A DNA stretch of 42,796 nucleotides from Anaerolineae bacterium (GCA_030432295.1 JAUIHI010000046.1:1-42796), one strand, 5' to 3'; shown: positions 33,065 through 41,941, numbered from the stretch's first letter. Program-made: numbers and translations. Notes: generated by a model not told the origin, from the letters alone.

Positions 33065-33132
33065 TGCCAGACACCAACACACCGCGTCACAATAAATCAC
33101 ATTCCGCAAGTAAAGGGAAGTAGAGAGGGATG

Positions 33133-35874
33133 TTACAAGATATTCAACTCTTGAGCTCGACTGACAGCCTGGGTGCGACTGGAAACGCTCAATTTACCAA
33201 AGATGTTATTGACATGCTTTTTAACGGTGCTGAGGGCAATCACCAACTCATCGGCAATGGCCTGATTCGTCAAGCCATTGCCGATTAAAGCCAGCACCTC
33301 AAGTTCGCGGTCACTCAATGGCTCGATTAACATTTGGTTTGGATCAGGCGGCGCAGAGACCGCATCATGTGCGGGGTCTATTGCCTGCATTAAGCGGATA
33401 ACGTATTCAGGAGAAGCCCCTTGTGCCAAAGCTGCCGCTAACAATTCCCGCATGGGCTGCCCTTCATCGACGAAGAGCCGCACGTATCCTTCCGGTTTAG
33501 CCAGAGATAGGGCGTGCTGCATGGCGGCAACGGCCGTTTCCATCTCTCCCTGTGCCTGATAGGCGAGCGCTTGCAGCAATAGAATTTCAATCACGCTTTG
33601 GCCTCTGCCCCCTGCCTCTGCCGCCTGCAAAAGACGCTCCAGCAAACCCACGGCCTGCGTCATGGCAGCCTCTGACCGGTCTTGCCGGTATTGCGCGATG
33701 AGGATGCGGGCTAACGTCATATGATGACATTCACGCAGGTAGCTGAGATCATCATCTGCCGTCAGCCCTTCTCCGTGTGCCCAATCCAACGCTTGCGCAA
33801 TTTTGCCCTGCGCCAACCAGAGCTGTACCTTCAGCGCCGCAGCTGGACGCACATCGGGAATCGGATCGCGCCTATACAGCCGTTCCGCCATATGCAGATG
33901 ATCCAGGGCGTCACTCAGGCTTCCTTCAGCCAGTTTCAACCGCGCCATCGCCACATGCCAACGAGAGACGCAGCCGGGTAGTATCGATTGTTGACCCAGA
34001 GCTTCCTGTCCTTCTTGCAGAAATTGCGCAGCTTTCTCCAGGTTGTTCCACTCCAGGTGCAGCGTGCTTAGGCCGATGTACTGATCGGCCGTTTCCTGCA
34101 AAACCAGCTCGCCTTGCTCCACCGCAACCTGCAATGAATGGGTGTAAATACGCGCCGCCTCATGGAGATGGCCCTGCTCTGCCGTCAAATCGGCCAGCAT
34201 CGCCATCGCCGTCCCCACGATTTGGAAAGAACCGCTGCGTACCATTTGCATATTCGTCAGACAGTCAGCGATGGCGTCGCCTGCCGCCGTCAGACTGCCC
34301 TCTGCCCAATAAGCCAACCCCAGAAACAGGTCGGCAAGGCCGCGTGAGTAATGTTCGTCCTCAGGGAACAGACGCAGCGCACGCCTGGCGTTTTGGATAG
34401 CGGTGCGGCTGTCGCCGCGGCCCAGGGCCAAATAGGCGCGGGCAGAGGCGATAGAGGCTGGCAGCGTCTGATAGGCGGTTTTGTTGACAAAGACGATTTC
34501 TCCTTGATCGGAAGGATCTTTAGCCACAGCCACCAACGCCTGCGCGGCACTACGCAAACAGGCATCGGCTTTCTCCAGCTCACCATCATCCAGCCAGGTC
34601 CAGGCGCAGCCCATATTCAGTACAGGCCGGGTGTGTACCAAGGCCGCTGGCAGCGCCAGCACCCAGCCGCGCCAGGTCTCGGGCCGGTGCCCGTTAAAGA
34701 GAGCTGGCCATTCCATTTCTATGAGCGTCGCTGCGTGGGGGAAATCCTGGGCAAGTAGTGCGTGGCGGATGGCATCGGTCGGAGCATTGTTTTGTTCATA
34801 CCAAAGGCTCGCGCGCTGGTGCAGGTTAGATACCACATCAGGCTGCTCTCGCTTCAGGTGAGCTTGCAGCACGTCGGCGAAAAGATGATGATAGCGATAC
34901 CAGCGGCGTTTATCATCCAGGGAGATGACAAACAGGTTGCCTCGTTCCAGTATCTCCAGCAGTGTGCTGCCGCCTGTTTCCCCTGTCACTGCATCGCACA
35001 GAGACCCGCTTAGTTGACTGAGAATTGAAGTTTGCAGCAGGAAATTGCGAATCGGGTCAGGCTGGTGCTGCAACACTTCTTCAACCAGATAGTCAACGAT
35101 ATACCGGTTGTCACCAGCAAGCGTTTGTATAAATTCGGAGCGTTTTCCCGGCCCAGGAAAGTCAGGCTGGCTCTGCAGCGCCAGGGCGGCCAACTGAAGA
35201 CCAGCAATCCAGCCTTCGGTGCGGGTTTCCAGTGAATCGACATCTTCGACTGAGAGGTTGAGACCCATTGCCTGGTTGAGGAATGTGGCGGCTTCTGCGG
35301 GGGTAAAGCGCAGGTCGGCGGCGCGCAGCTCGGTCAACTGGCCCCGCACCCGCAGCCTGGCCAGGGGCAAGTTCGGATCTTCCCGGGTGGTGATGACCAA
35401 GTGCATGTGGGGCGGCAGATGCTCAAGCAGAAACGTGAGGGCGTCGTTAGCTGGCTTGGTATCGATCACGTGGTAGTCGTCAAGCACCAGGACAAAGTCA
35501 TCCGGGATTGTGGTGATTTCATTGAGCAGGGGTATCAGAATCGACTCGATTGGCGGTAGTTGAGGGGATTGGAGCGCACCCAACACGCCTTCTCCAATAC
35601 TCGGGGCAATCGTCTGCAAAGCAGCGACGAGATAGGAGAGAAAACGTGTGGGGTCGTTATCCCCTTCGTCCAAGGATAGCCAGGCACCTGGTCGTTCAAG
35701 ACCGGCAACCCATTCGCTGACCAGTGTGGATTTCCCAAAGCCGGCCGGGGCAGAGATGAGGGTCAGTTTACGATGCAGCCCGCCGTTCATGCGCTGGATC
35801 AGGCGGGGGCGGGCTACGGATTTAGGACGAGCCGGGGGGAGATAAAGTTTGGTGGCGAGAATGGGTGTAGACAT
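33133..35874 (-). CDS. MalT-like LuxR-family ATP-dependent regulator (913 aa)
   Basis: Paralogue of the regulator at 20334 with the same architecture. Walker A is SAPAGFGKST (Lys48 counted from ATG 35874), then FVLVLDDYHVIDT, a sensor of TPR-like helices, and the C-terminal LuxR domain LSDRELEVLALIGNGLTNQA ... KKHVNNIFGKLSVSSR. An ATG five codons earlier exists, but TATCAT overlaps it; a promoter TTGCTG-N17-TATCAT ends six bases before ATG 35874, and no Shine-Dalgarno is present, so a leaderless start is favoured. Converges on the secreted serine hydrolase. Likely ligand-activated transcription activator; inducer unknown. Confidence 0.92.
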   Translation of the reverse strand: MSTPILATKLYLPPARPKSVARPRLIQRMNGGLHRKLTLISAPAGFGKSTLVSEWVAGLERPGAWLSLDEGDNDPTRFLSYLVAALQTIAPSIGEGVLGALQSPQLPPIESILIPLLNEITTIPDDFVLVLDDYHVIDTKPANDALTFLLEHLPPHMHLVITTREDPNLPLARLRVRGQLTELRAADLRFTPAEAATFLNQAMGLNLSVEDVDSLETRTEGWIAGLQLAALALQSQPDFPGPGKRSEFIQTLAGDNRYIVDYLVEEVLQHQPDPIRNFLLQTSILSQLSGSLCDAVTGETGGSTLLEILERGNLFVISLDDKRRWYRYHHLFADVLQAHLKREQPDVVSNLHQRASLWYEQNNAPTDAIRHALLAQDFPHAATLIEMEWPALFNGHRPETWRGWVLALPAALVHTRPVLNMGCAWTWLDDGELEKADACLRSAAQALVAVAKDPSDQGEIVFVNKTAYQTLPASIASARAYLALGRGDSRTAIQNARRALRLFPEDEHYSRGLADLFLGLAYWAEGSLTAAGDAIADCLTNMQMVRSGSFQIVGTAMAMLADLTAEQGHLHEAARIYTHSLQVAVEQGELVLQETADQYIGLSTLHLEWNNLEKAAQFLQEGQEALGQQSILPGCVSRWHVAMARLKLAEGSLSDALDHLHMAERLYRRDPIPDVRPAAALKVQLWLAQGKIAQALDWAHGEGLTADDDLSYLRECHHMTLARILIAQYRQDRSEAAMTQAVGLLERLLQAAEAGGRGQSVIEILLLQALAYQAQGEMETAVAAMQHALSLAKPEGYVRLFVDEGQPMRELLAAALAQGASPEYVIRLMQAIDPAHDAVSAPPDPNQMLIEPLSDRELEVLALIGNGLTNQAIADELVIALSTVKKHVNNIFGKLSVSSRTQAVSRAQELNIL

Positions 35875-35909
35875 GGGGGCATGATACATCAGACCAGGCA
35901 GTTCAGCAA
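35872..35909 (-). promoter_or_regulatory. leaderless sigma70-type promoter of the second MalT-like regulator
   Basis: On the minus strand TTGCTG (35909-35904), a 17-bp spacer and TATCAT (35886-35881), then six bases and ATG. Spacing and hexamers fit a housekeeping promoter whose transcript starts at the A of the start codon. Confidence 0.6.
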
Positions 35910-35946
35910 TTGCAAATTCAAAACCATCGAGGAGGTGGAGGGTGTA

Positions 35947-36858
35947 TTACCTCAAGGTGTTTTTCCTTTGGATGAGACGCCCAATCCAAGGTCCGATTGT
36001 GGCGTGGGCATTCACCAAAATCGAAATGTGTTTTGCGTCGGCGATGCTGCCCACTTCAGAAGCGGCTCGAACTGATACGGCCAAATCGGCAAATGCCAAT
36101 ACCTTGCTTGGTAATATCAGTTCATCCTCAGCGCCAATCCATAGACCAAATGCACGATCAATTTTGGTAAATTGCTGGTGGGGTGCATAAGGTGTCATGG
36201 CGTTTGCCATATTGACCGTGTAAGAGGAAACCAAGCCTTTGTCGGAAGCCAACAATTCGGCTGGATAGTTAAACCGGACAGCACGGGAATGACCGCTCAA
36301 CAGACCGCCGCTCATGGCATTGATAATGAAGGGTAAGGTATTTACCGTCGCGAAGGGTGCGGCCAGGGTGGGACGGGCAGTTTTAGAACGAAACCCGAAC
36401 TCCGGTGAAAGGAAGATGTAATTGTCAACGGATTCATGGTCGGGTTGGCTGGCATAGTTGAGAACCAATCCTGCGCCTGATGAATGTCCCCCGATGAAGA
36501 GGGGTAATTCAGGAAATTCAGCGTGAATGTGTTTTATGAAAGTGGTTATATCTTTCCAAACTTGCTTGGGGTTGGGCGTGTCGCCACGTGGTCCTTCCGA
36601 AGCGCCATGACCACGAATATCGGGCATATAGACTGCCAACTCAAACTCGTTTTGTAGACCGCTCCCCAGAAATTGATAGCCTGCTCCGCTATGCGCTCCG
36701 CCGCCATGATAAAACAAACCCACCGCCCGAGGGGCTACAGGCATATAGCGTCGATAAGACAGGGTAGCGCCATCGCTGGCGGTGAGTGTCTCGGGGACGG
36801 GTAATTCAACAGCGTTTGCTGATTGCAGGTCATCGAATGAAAAAGATGTTTCGGGCAT
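35947..36858 (-). CDS. alpha/beta hydrolase, monoacylglycerol-lipase-like (303 aa)
   Basis: Soluble alpha/beta hydrolase of the lysophospholipase/monoacylglycerol lipase kind. LFYHGGGAHSG is the oxyanion segment; DIRGHGASEGPRG is the conserved post-beta4 loop; Ser126 lies in GGHSSGAG (from ATG 36858); the acid is in GAEDELI and the base in DAKHISI near the end. A TTG start five codons earlier is possible, but GGAG seven bases before ATG 36858 (MPETSFSF) decides. It starts 24 bp after the ABC permease stop on the same strand, so it should be co-transcribed with the exporter. Confidence 0.87.
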   Translation of the reverse strand: MPETSFSFDDLQSANAVELPVPETLTASDGATLSYRRYMPVAPRAVGLFYHGGGAHSGAGYQFLGSGLQNEFELAVYMPDIRGHGASEGPRGDTPNPKQVWKDITTFIKHIHAEFPELPLFIGGHSSGAGLVLNYASQPDHESVDNYIFLSPEFGFRSKTARPTLAAPFATVNTLPFIINAMSGGLLSGHSRAVRFNYPAELLASDKGLVSSYTVNMANAMTPYAPHQQFTKIDRAFGLWIGAEDELILPSKVLAFADLAVSVRAASEVGSIADAKHISILVNAHATIGPWIGRLIQRKNTLR

Positions 36859-36882
36859 TGTACTCTCCAACAAAGTTGATGG

Positions 36883-38442
36883 TCAGTTTTGCAATTGTCT
36901 GGCGCGTCCGATGAAAGCCAGCACAACCAGCACAAATGCCGCACCCAAATAAGCCAGCGGATAGCCGTCTGTGCTGGCCCCCAGGAAGTCCAGTGCGGCG
37001 ATCTTATTCATCGGGCCTAAATACCACATGGTGACGTACAGGACTTCGAACAATTTGTTGCCCCGGCTCCAGACACCCGATGCCAGTGCAAAGGACGGGA
37101 TGAAAAGTGCAGCGGAAATCCAGATAAGCAGGCCAGCGCTGTCGCCCGCACTGATCAAGCGCAGCCCAACGCCACCGCCCGCCAGCAGGGTGACGAGGAA
37201 GCCGGCCAGCCAACTGGCGGGCAACTGTCTCCACAGGGGCGCGGCGGACGAGAAAACCATCTGCTGGGCGTTGTGCCGAATCGCACGGTTGCCCAGCCCG
37301 GACCAGATCAGTACCGGCCAGAGCCACGTAAACGGCAGCAGGTAGGTGCGGGAGGTCTCGACCGGGTTGGCGAGACCTGCGATAAATAACCCGCCTGCCA
37401 CGGCATACCACCACCAGGGCTGTCCCTTGATGAGCAATTTCAATTCGGAAACCAGCACGCGTACAAATCTGAATTGTCCTGTGGATGCGTTCAGTGGGGT
37501 CAATTGAACGGCAGGGGCTGCTTTTGGCATGGGGGCAGGTTCCGACTTTATTTCGGCGGCATTTTTCTTCGTCCGCTCTTTGGATGGTTTGCGGCGCGCG
37601 GTGTCGAAGCGATCAAAGAAAATGGCGGCGACCAGGGTCAGCGCGATGGCGGCGGTGAAGAGCGCCAAGCGCATAAGGAGTATGTCGGATGTCCAATCAA
37701 CGCCGGACCATTGAAAGATGGTACTGGTGGTGGCGGGGTCGCCAAGCACGAAACCCCCACTATATTCGGGGAAGGCGGCCTTGGCCGCGGCACCCATGCT
37801 TTGCTGGAACAGTCCCAATCCCAAAGGCTCCAGGGCCGGGTTGATGGCGCTCAATTTGTCCATGATCGGCAGGAGCATGAAGAAGAGAAAGAAATAGACC
37901 ACATTGCCCAAGCCGCCGCTCAGGAAGCCGATGCTTTCGAATAGGACCGCAATCCCCGCAACAAGCGCCATGACGGGCATGGTGACGAACACGAAGGGGG
38001 CCAGCAGGGCCAACAGGTCGAGATGGGTGTTCTCACCGGCCAGAAATTGGATGCCAATGGCCGCAATCGCCAGCACAAGGATCATGGCCATCAGCACGGA
38101 AAAGTTGCTGGCCCATTTGCCAAACGTATAGAGGGGGCGTGTGAGCGGCGTGGCCGCCATGATCTGCCCCACACCCGTTTCCCGGTCCCGGGCTATGGAT
38201 CCCTTGACCAGATAAAACCCGAACCAACCCAGAAAGAAGGAGCCGATCAGCGCCATCATGCTGCCGACCCAGGCGGAATTGAACTCCCCGCGGTAGATGT
38301 CGAGCCGTAGCCCCACGCTGCCAACCGCAACCTGATAGCCAAGGAAGGCACCCAGCCCCAGCATGATCAGGAAACTGTACCGGCGCACGCGTTCTAAAAA
38401 ATCGGCGCGGGCCAGGTGATAAACGGTGCGAACGGCGCTCAT
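36883..38442 (-). CDS. ABC-2-type exporter permease (519 aa)
   Basis: Membrane component with about twelve helices in two halves separated by a charged cytoplasmic linker (about 275-310, RKPSKERTKKNAAEIKSE). The first half begins with a large loop containing AWVGSMMALIGSFFLGWFGF and GSIARDRETGVGQIMAATPLTR, a pattern of ABC-2 permeases. Start ATG overlaps the stop of the ATPase gene as ATGA. With the ATPase it should form an exporter; substrate unknown. Its composition is GC-rich and lacks the NACGGCCGTT word, like the first 11 kb. Confidence 0.87.
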   Translation of the reverse strand: MSAVRTVYHLARADFLERVRRYSFLIMLGLGAFLGYQVAVGSVGLRLDIYRGEFNSAWVGSMMALIGSFFLGWFGFYLVKGSIARDRETGVGQIMAATPLTRPLYTFGKWASNFSVLMAMILVLAIAAIGIQFLAGENTHLDLLALLAPFVFVTMPVMALVAGIAVLFESIGFLSGGLGNVVYFFLFFMLLPIMDKLSAINPALEPLGLGLFQQSMGAAAKAAFPEYSGGFVLGDPATTSTIFQWSGVDWTSDILLMRLALFTAAIALTLVAAIFFDRFDTARRKPSKERTKKNAAEIKSEPAPMPKAAPAVQLTPLNASTGQFRFVRVLVSELKLLIKGQPWWWYAVAGGLFIAGLANPVETSRTYLLPFTWLWPVLIWSGLGNRAIRHNAQQMVFSSAAPLWRQLPASWLAGFLVTLLAGGGVGLRLISAGDSAGLLIWISAALFIPSFALASGVWSRGNKLFEVLYVTMWYLGPMNKIAALDFLGASTDGYPLAYLGAAFVLVVLAFIGRARQLQN

Positions 38443-39314
38443 GCGTGGTGCCCCCGTCCGATGAAGTACAGATAGGCGTCTTCGAGATTGGGCGTCACGT
38501 TCTGGGCCTGGGCCTCGGGCCTGCTCTCGCTGATGACGCGCACCTCCACCCCGTCGCTGCGGCGAATGGTGCCGCTGACGATGTGCTGCTGTTTCAAGGC
38601 GGGCAGGTCAGCGCTGGGGACACGCCATTCCCAGACCATACCATCCAGCTCGGTGAGCAGCTCTTCGGGGGCGGCTTCGCGCAAGAGGCTGCCTTTGTTG
38701 ACCAGGGCGATGCGCGTGGCGGTGGCTTCCACGTCCGAGACAATGTGGGTGGACAGGATGACGATGCGTTCGCCAGACAGGTCAGAGAGCAGGTTGCGGA
38801 AACGCACACGCTCCTCTGGATCGAGACCGACCGTAGGCTCGTCCACGATCAGCAATTGGGGATCATTGAGCAGGGCCTGGGCAATGCCAACCCGCTGTTT
38901 CATGCCGCCCGAATAGCCACCCAGGGGGCGTTTGGCCGCCTCAATCAGATTGACCACTTGCAGCAACTCGTCAATGCGACGGCGTGCCGAATTGGCATCC
39001 AGCCCTTTGATGGCCGCCATGTATTCCAGGAATTCGAACGCATTTAGGTTGGGGTAGACGCCAAAATCCTGGGGCAGGTAGCCCAGCACAGCGCGCAACG
39101 TGTCCGGTGATTTGGCGATGTCTACACCATCCCAGGTGATCGTCCCCGTGCTGGGTTTGGTGATGGTGGCCAGCATACGCATAAAAGTGGATTTGCCTGC
39201 GCCGTTTGGCCCCAGCAAACCGAGCACGCCGGGCTGTACGTCCAGGCTAAAATCCTTCAAGCCCCAGAAGTCGTGTCGGTATTGCTTTCCAAGTTGTGAG
39301 ATTGTGAGTTTCAA
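38439..39314 (-). CDS. ABC transporter ATP-binding protein (291 aa)
   Basis: Complete ABC ATPase: Walker A GPNGAGKS (35-42), Q-loop YLPQDFG, signature YSGGM (134-138), Walker B LLIVDEP (154-160), D-loop VGLD and H-loop STHIVSD, followed by a 70-residue C-terminal extension as in DrrA/CcmA-type exporters. The start is TTG (39312-39314), with GAGG six bases upstream; no ATG fits better. Pairs with the permease by a four-base overlap. The partner hydrolase follows, so ATPase, permease and hydrolase form one operon. Confidence 0.92.
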   Translation of the reverse strand: MKLTISQLGKQYRHDFWGLKDFSLDVQPGVLGLLGPNGAGKSTFMRMLATITKPSTGTITWDGVDIAKSPDTLRAVLGYLPQDFGVYPNLNAFEFLEYMAAIKGLDANSARRRIDELLQVVNLIEAAKRPLGGYSGGMKQRVGIAQALLNDPQLLIVDEPTVGLDPEERVRFRNLLSDLSGERIVILSTHIVSDVEATATRIALVNKGSLLREAAPEELLTELDGMVWEWRVPSADLPALKQQHIVSGTIRRSDGVEVRVISESRPEAQAQNVTPNLEDAYLYFIGRGHHA

Positions 39315-39385
39315 GGAAGACCTCTTTAATAGCTTTTATAATGAAGCAGATGATTGCTTGCGCCGACCTGATCTGCGCGCCCGAT

Positions 39386-39540
39386 CTAAACCCATTTCCA
39401 CGCATACCAAACGGTCAGCACGTTAAACCCAAGCCCGACGACAATCAAGAATTGATCATAGGCTGAAGGATAGGTAGGCAGCCCAATCAGATTGAAGCCG
39501 AAAAAGAATGTCAGTAGTTCACGATTGTTCTCAAAATGGC
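39386..39540 (-). pseudogene. C-terminal remnant of a small membrane protein
   Basis: On the minus strand a frame reads FFFGFNLIGLPTYPSAYDQF, continues LIVVGLGFNVLTVWYAWKW and ends at a TAG (39386-39388). It has the look of the last two helices of a real membrane protein. Upstream it runs into element A copy 3 and no start is left. Family not identified. Confidence 0.5.
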
Positions 39541-39646
39541 GGAGTGAGCATCCTCAGATGCGGCTCTCGCCGAGGAACCCGGCATCTGAGGCGACGTCCT
39601 GAGTTCATCGAAGGGATGCCTACTCCACATCAAAATCGTGAACTAC
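39514..39646. repeat. MITE-like element A, copy 3, with altered arms and a nested insertion
   Basis: Contains the same core as copies 1 and 2 (GCGGAGTGAGCATCCTCAGA, then GGCATCTGAGG), but the outer inverted repeat is different (GTAGTTCACGATT / AATCGTGAACTAC). The right arm is interrupted by about 20 bp, CGACGTCCTGAGTTCATCGA, which looks like a separate intergenic repeat. No clear target duplication. The remainder of 39315-39794 outside this and the pseudogene holds nothing I can name. Confidence 0.7.
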
Positions 39647-39794
39647 CCACAATGCAGAGAGGGTTATACGAAACCTCCACTGTTCAAGTGTTCATAGCTT
39701 ATTCAGTGTGGTGGAGAAATGGGCAGCGGGCATAAGCTTCGCCGTCCGGCGACTGGTTTGGCGGCATAGTCGAAGACTCGTTCCTCTTCGCGTT

Positions 39795-40634
39795 TCACGC
39801 CAAAATTTCCCAACCCATTAAAGACACAACGGTGTAAAATACATTACTCAACATATGGATTAAGATTGCCATCTTCAATGATCTTGTGTGCATGAAAACC
39901 CATCCCCAAGCGACACTATAGATAAAATACATTGGCCATAAAATCGTCGGGCCATGGCCAACCATAAATAATAATGAGGTTATCGTAATCGCACCCCAGC
40001 CAGGCATCCGTCGTGCTAATGCAGATTGTAGATATCCTCTGAATATAACTTCTTCCATCACCGGGCCGACAATGAGCGCCAAAACTAAGAAGCCTGTCAT
40101 TCCAAGCCCGGATCCAACTTCTTGGATGTGTGCAAACATCTGTGAGGCACTTCCAATAATGCCTCCTTGACCCACGAAGGGTAAAAATACGGATCGATAA
40201 ATCCATGCTAGAAAGTGTGTGGCACTGAGCAACAGTAAAACCAGCATCACAGCCTTACTGGTTTTGATTACACTTTGCTGCACGCCAATTTGAGGTAAAA
40301 AAGACACCCCAGATCGGCGTATATCAGCCCAAACCCATAGCAATACAACAGATCCCCCAATCAGCGCAGATAACATTCCAATGATTTGAAGGTCAATTTC
40401 ACCATTGCCTGTGCTCAGATAGAATTTCACCCCATATGATATGCCTATACCTACCAGCGTTTGGAAGGCATACATGATAAACAGCGCAAGAAAGCCTCGC
40501 TTTACAGTTAGCTGGTATATTTGTTTTGAAGCGGTTTGTGAGCCATCCAAATTAGAATCTACTGAGGATGCTTGCACTGAAGATTCAGTAGATGATGAGT
40601 GAGTATCAGTCATTAGTTTCTCTTTTTCCAACAT
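39795..40634 (-). CDS. CPBP-family intramembrane protease (279 aa)
   Basis: Second CPBP (Rce1/Abi-type) protease. A Ser/Thr-rich cytoplasmic N-terminus of about 38 residues precedes eight helices. Motif 1 PVMEEVIFRGY (Glu194, Glu195, Arg199), motif 2 MVGHGPT (His227), motif 3 ILIHMLSN (His260, Asn264); all are intact. AAGGAG seven bases before ATG 40634 supports the long start over the ATG seven codons in. Low GC compared with the flanking oxidoreductase. Monocistronic by its gaps. Substrate unknown. Confidence 0.88.
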   Translation of the reverse strand: MLEKEKLMTDTHSSSTESSVQASSVDSNLDGSQTASKQIYQLTVKRGFLALFIMYAFQTLVGIGISYGVKFYLSTGNGEIDLQIIGMLSALIGGSVVLLWVWADIRRSGVSFLPQIGVQQSVIKTSKAVMLVLLLLSATHFLAWIYRSVFLPFVGQGGIIGSASQMFAHIQEVGSGLGMTGFLVLALIVGPVMEEVIFRGYLQSALARRMPGWGAITITSLLFMVGHGPTILWPMYFIYSVAWGWVFMHTRSLKMAILIHMLSNVFYTVVSLMGWEILA

Positions 40635-40701
40635 TCAAACACTCCTTGCCTATGAAAATAAGTCCGTGCGAAACTTGCGCCGTGTACACATTGGCGACGG
40701 G

Positions 40702-41685
40702 TTATCCGCTGGGCTGGTCCAAAGAAATCACCACTTTTCCCTTGGCGTGGCCCGCTTCCAGATAGCGGATGGCGTCGGGAACCCGGCTCAGCGTAAAGCA
40801 CTGATCGATCACGGGTGCAACCTTGCCGGTTTCGAGCAGTTCTTTCATAAAGAGCAGATCCGCTTGGGTGGGCTCTACCAGCAGATTCCCCATCTGCTTA
40901 CCCCCCTTCTTTGACTTCAACGGCCCCAGCAGCATGGCCTGGAACATCTGGGCCGTGGCACCGCCGGACATGACATAGATTCCCTGAGGACTCAGTGCCC
41001 GCTCGTAGGCGGAAAGGGGCTGGTAGCCGTTGGCCGCCAGAATCAGGTCGTAGCGTTGCCCGTTTTTTGTGAAATCCTCCTGGGTATAATCGATTACGTG
41101 ATCGGCGCCAAGTGAGCGCACCATCTCCATTTTCCCCGTGCTGCACACGCCGGTGACCTCAGCGCCCAGAGCTTTGGCAATCTGCACCGCATAGGTGCCC
41201 ACCCCGCCGGACGCCCCGTTGATCAGCACCTTCTTCCCCGGCGCAATCTGCCCGTGATCCCGCAGGGCCTGGAGGGCGGTGACGGCGGCGACGGGAACCG
41301 CGGCGGCTTCCTCGAAGGTCGCCCCCGCCGGTTTGTGGGCCAATCTATTTTCGGGTGCCGTGGCGTATTCCGCAAAGGCCCCAAACCCGCTGCCGGATAG
41401 GTCGCCAAAGACCTCATCGCCGGGCTGAAACTGGGTGACGTCAGTACCGACCGCCTCCACCGTGCCGGCCATGTCCGAGCCGAGGATGGGGTGCTTGGGG
41501 GCGGTCAGCCCATACATGAAGCGGATCAGAAATGGGTCGGCCCGCAGAAGGTGCCAGTCCCCGGCATTGACCGCTGCCGCTTCGATCTTGACCAGGACTT
41601 CGTTCGGCTTTGGGGTGGGCTTTTCCACCTCTCGCAGTTCGAGTACATCGGGGGATCCGTATTTTGTGGCGATAATGGCTTTCAT
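40702..41685 (-). CDS. NAD(P)-dependent MDR oxidoreductase (327 aa)
   Basis: Medium-chain dehydrogenase/reductase of the reticulon-4-interacting-protein-like/quinone oxidoreductase group: MKAIIATKYGSPDVLELREV, VNAGDWHLLRADPF, ILGSDMAGTVEAVG, and the Rossmann motif INGASGGVGTYAVQIAKALG near residue 145. No zinc ligands. AGAGGAA lies seven bases before ATG 41685; ten extra codons upstream belong to the element B border. Reduces quinones or enones; substrate unknown. Distinct subfamily from the PIG3-like enzyme at 6747. Confidence 0.9.
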   Translation of the reverse strand: MKAIIATKYGSPDVLELREVEKPTPKPNEVLVKIEAAAVNAGDWHLLRADPFLIRFMYGLTAPKHPILGSDMAGTVEAVGTDVTQFQPGDEVFGDLSGSGFGAFAEYATAPENRLAHKPAGATFEEAAAVPVAAVTALQALRDHGQIAPGKKVLINGASGGVGTYAVQIAKALGAEVTGVCSTGKMEMVRSLGADHVIDYTQEDFTKNGQRYDLILAANGYQPLSAYERALSPQGIYVMSGGATAQMFQAMLLGPLKSKKGGKQMGNLLVEPTQADLLFMKELLETGKVAPVIDQCFTLSRVPDAIRYLEAGHAKGKVVISLDQPSG

Positions 41686-41705
41686 ATCTATTCCTCTTTC
41701 TGGTT

Positions 41706-41803
41706 TATTGGGCATGTCTGTGGTAATAGACTATTCAGCCCCGTTCGGCTGAACTCACGTCGAACGAGGCGAAGAGCTGATTCACCACGGACGTTCCCAA
41801 TGA
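41706..41803. repeat. MITE-like element B, copy 3 (diverged)
   Basis: Ends ATTGGGCATGTCTGTGGT and ACCACGGACGTTCCCAATGA match the terminal repeats of the copies at 11223 and 29914, but the centre is different (TTCAGCCCCGTTCGGCTGAA). It lies directly upstream of the MDR gene. Confidence 0.65.
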
Positions 41804-41824
41804 AGCTAATTCGGAGCGCTTCAA

Positions 41825-41941
41825 TCATTCAGTTTTACTTTTACCGAGTGCTGCTGTGAAAAGGCCCAGTCCCAAAAACATAAGGCCGAGACCCGACATG
41901 AAAATCCCCAAACCTGCTGCACTGCCCCAAGACAAATCCAT
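41825..41941 (-). CDS. single-helix membrane micropeptide (38 aa)
   Basis: ATG 41939-41941 is preceded by AAAAGGAGATATGCA, one of the best Shine-Dalgarno sequences in the window. The product is 38 residues: MDLSWGSAAGLGIFMSGLGL followed by a hydrophobic glycine- and leucine-rich stretch and the charged end GKSKTE. One membrane helix filled with Gly/Leu in small-xxx-small spacing. No known family. It follows element B copy 3 on its downstream side and stands alone. Confidence 0.6.
   Translation of the reverse strand: MDLSWGSAAGLGIFMSGLGLMFLGLGLFTAALGKSKTE

Noticed and set aside
33065-33132. Terminator between the convergent serine hydrolase and second regulator genes
   Set aside because: I could not find a convincing stem followed by a T-run on either strand in this 68-bp gap.
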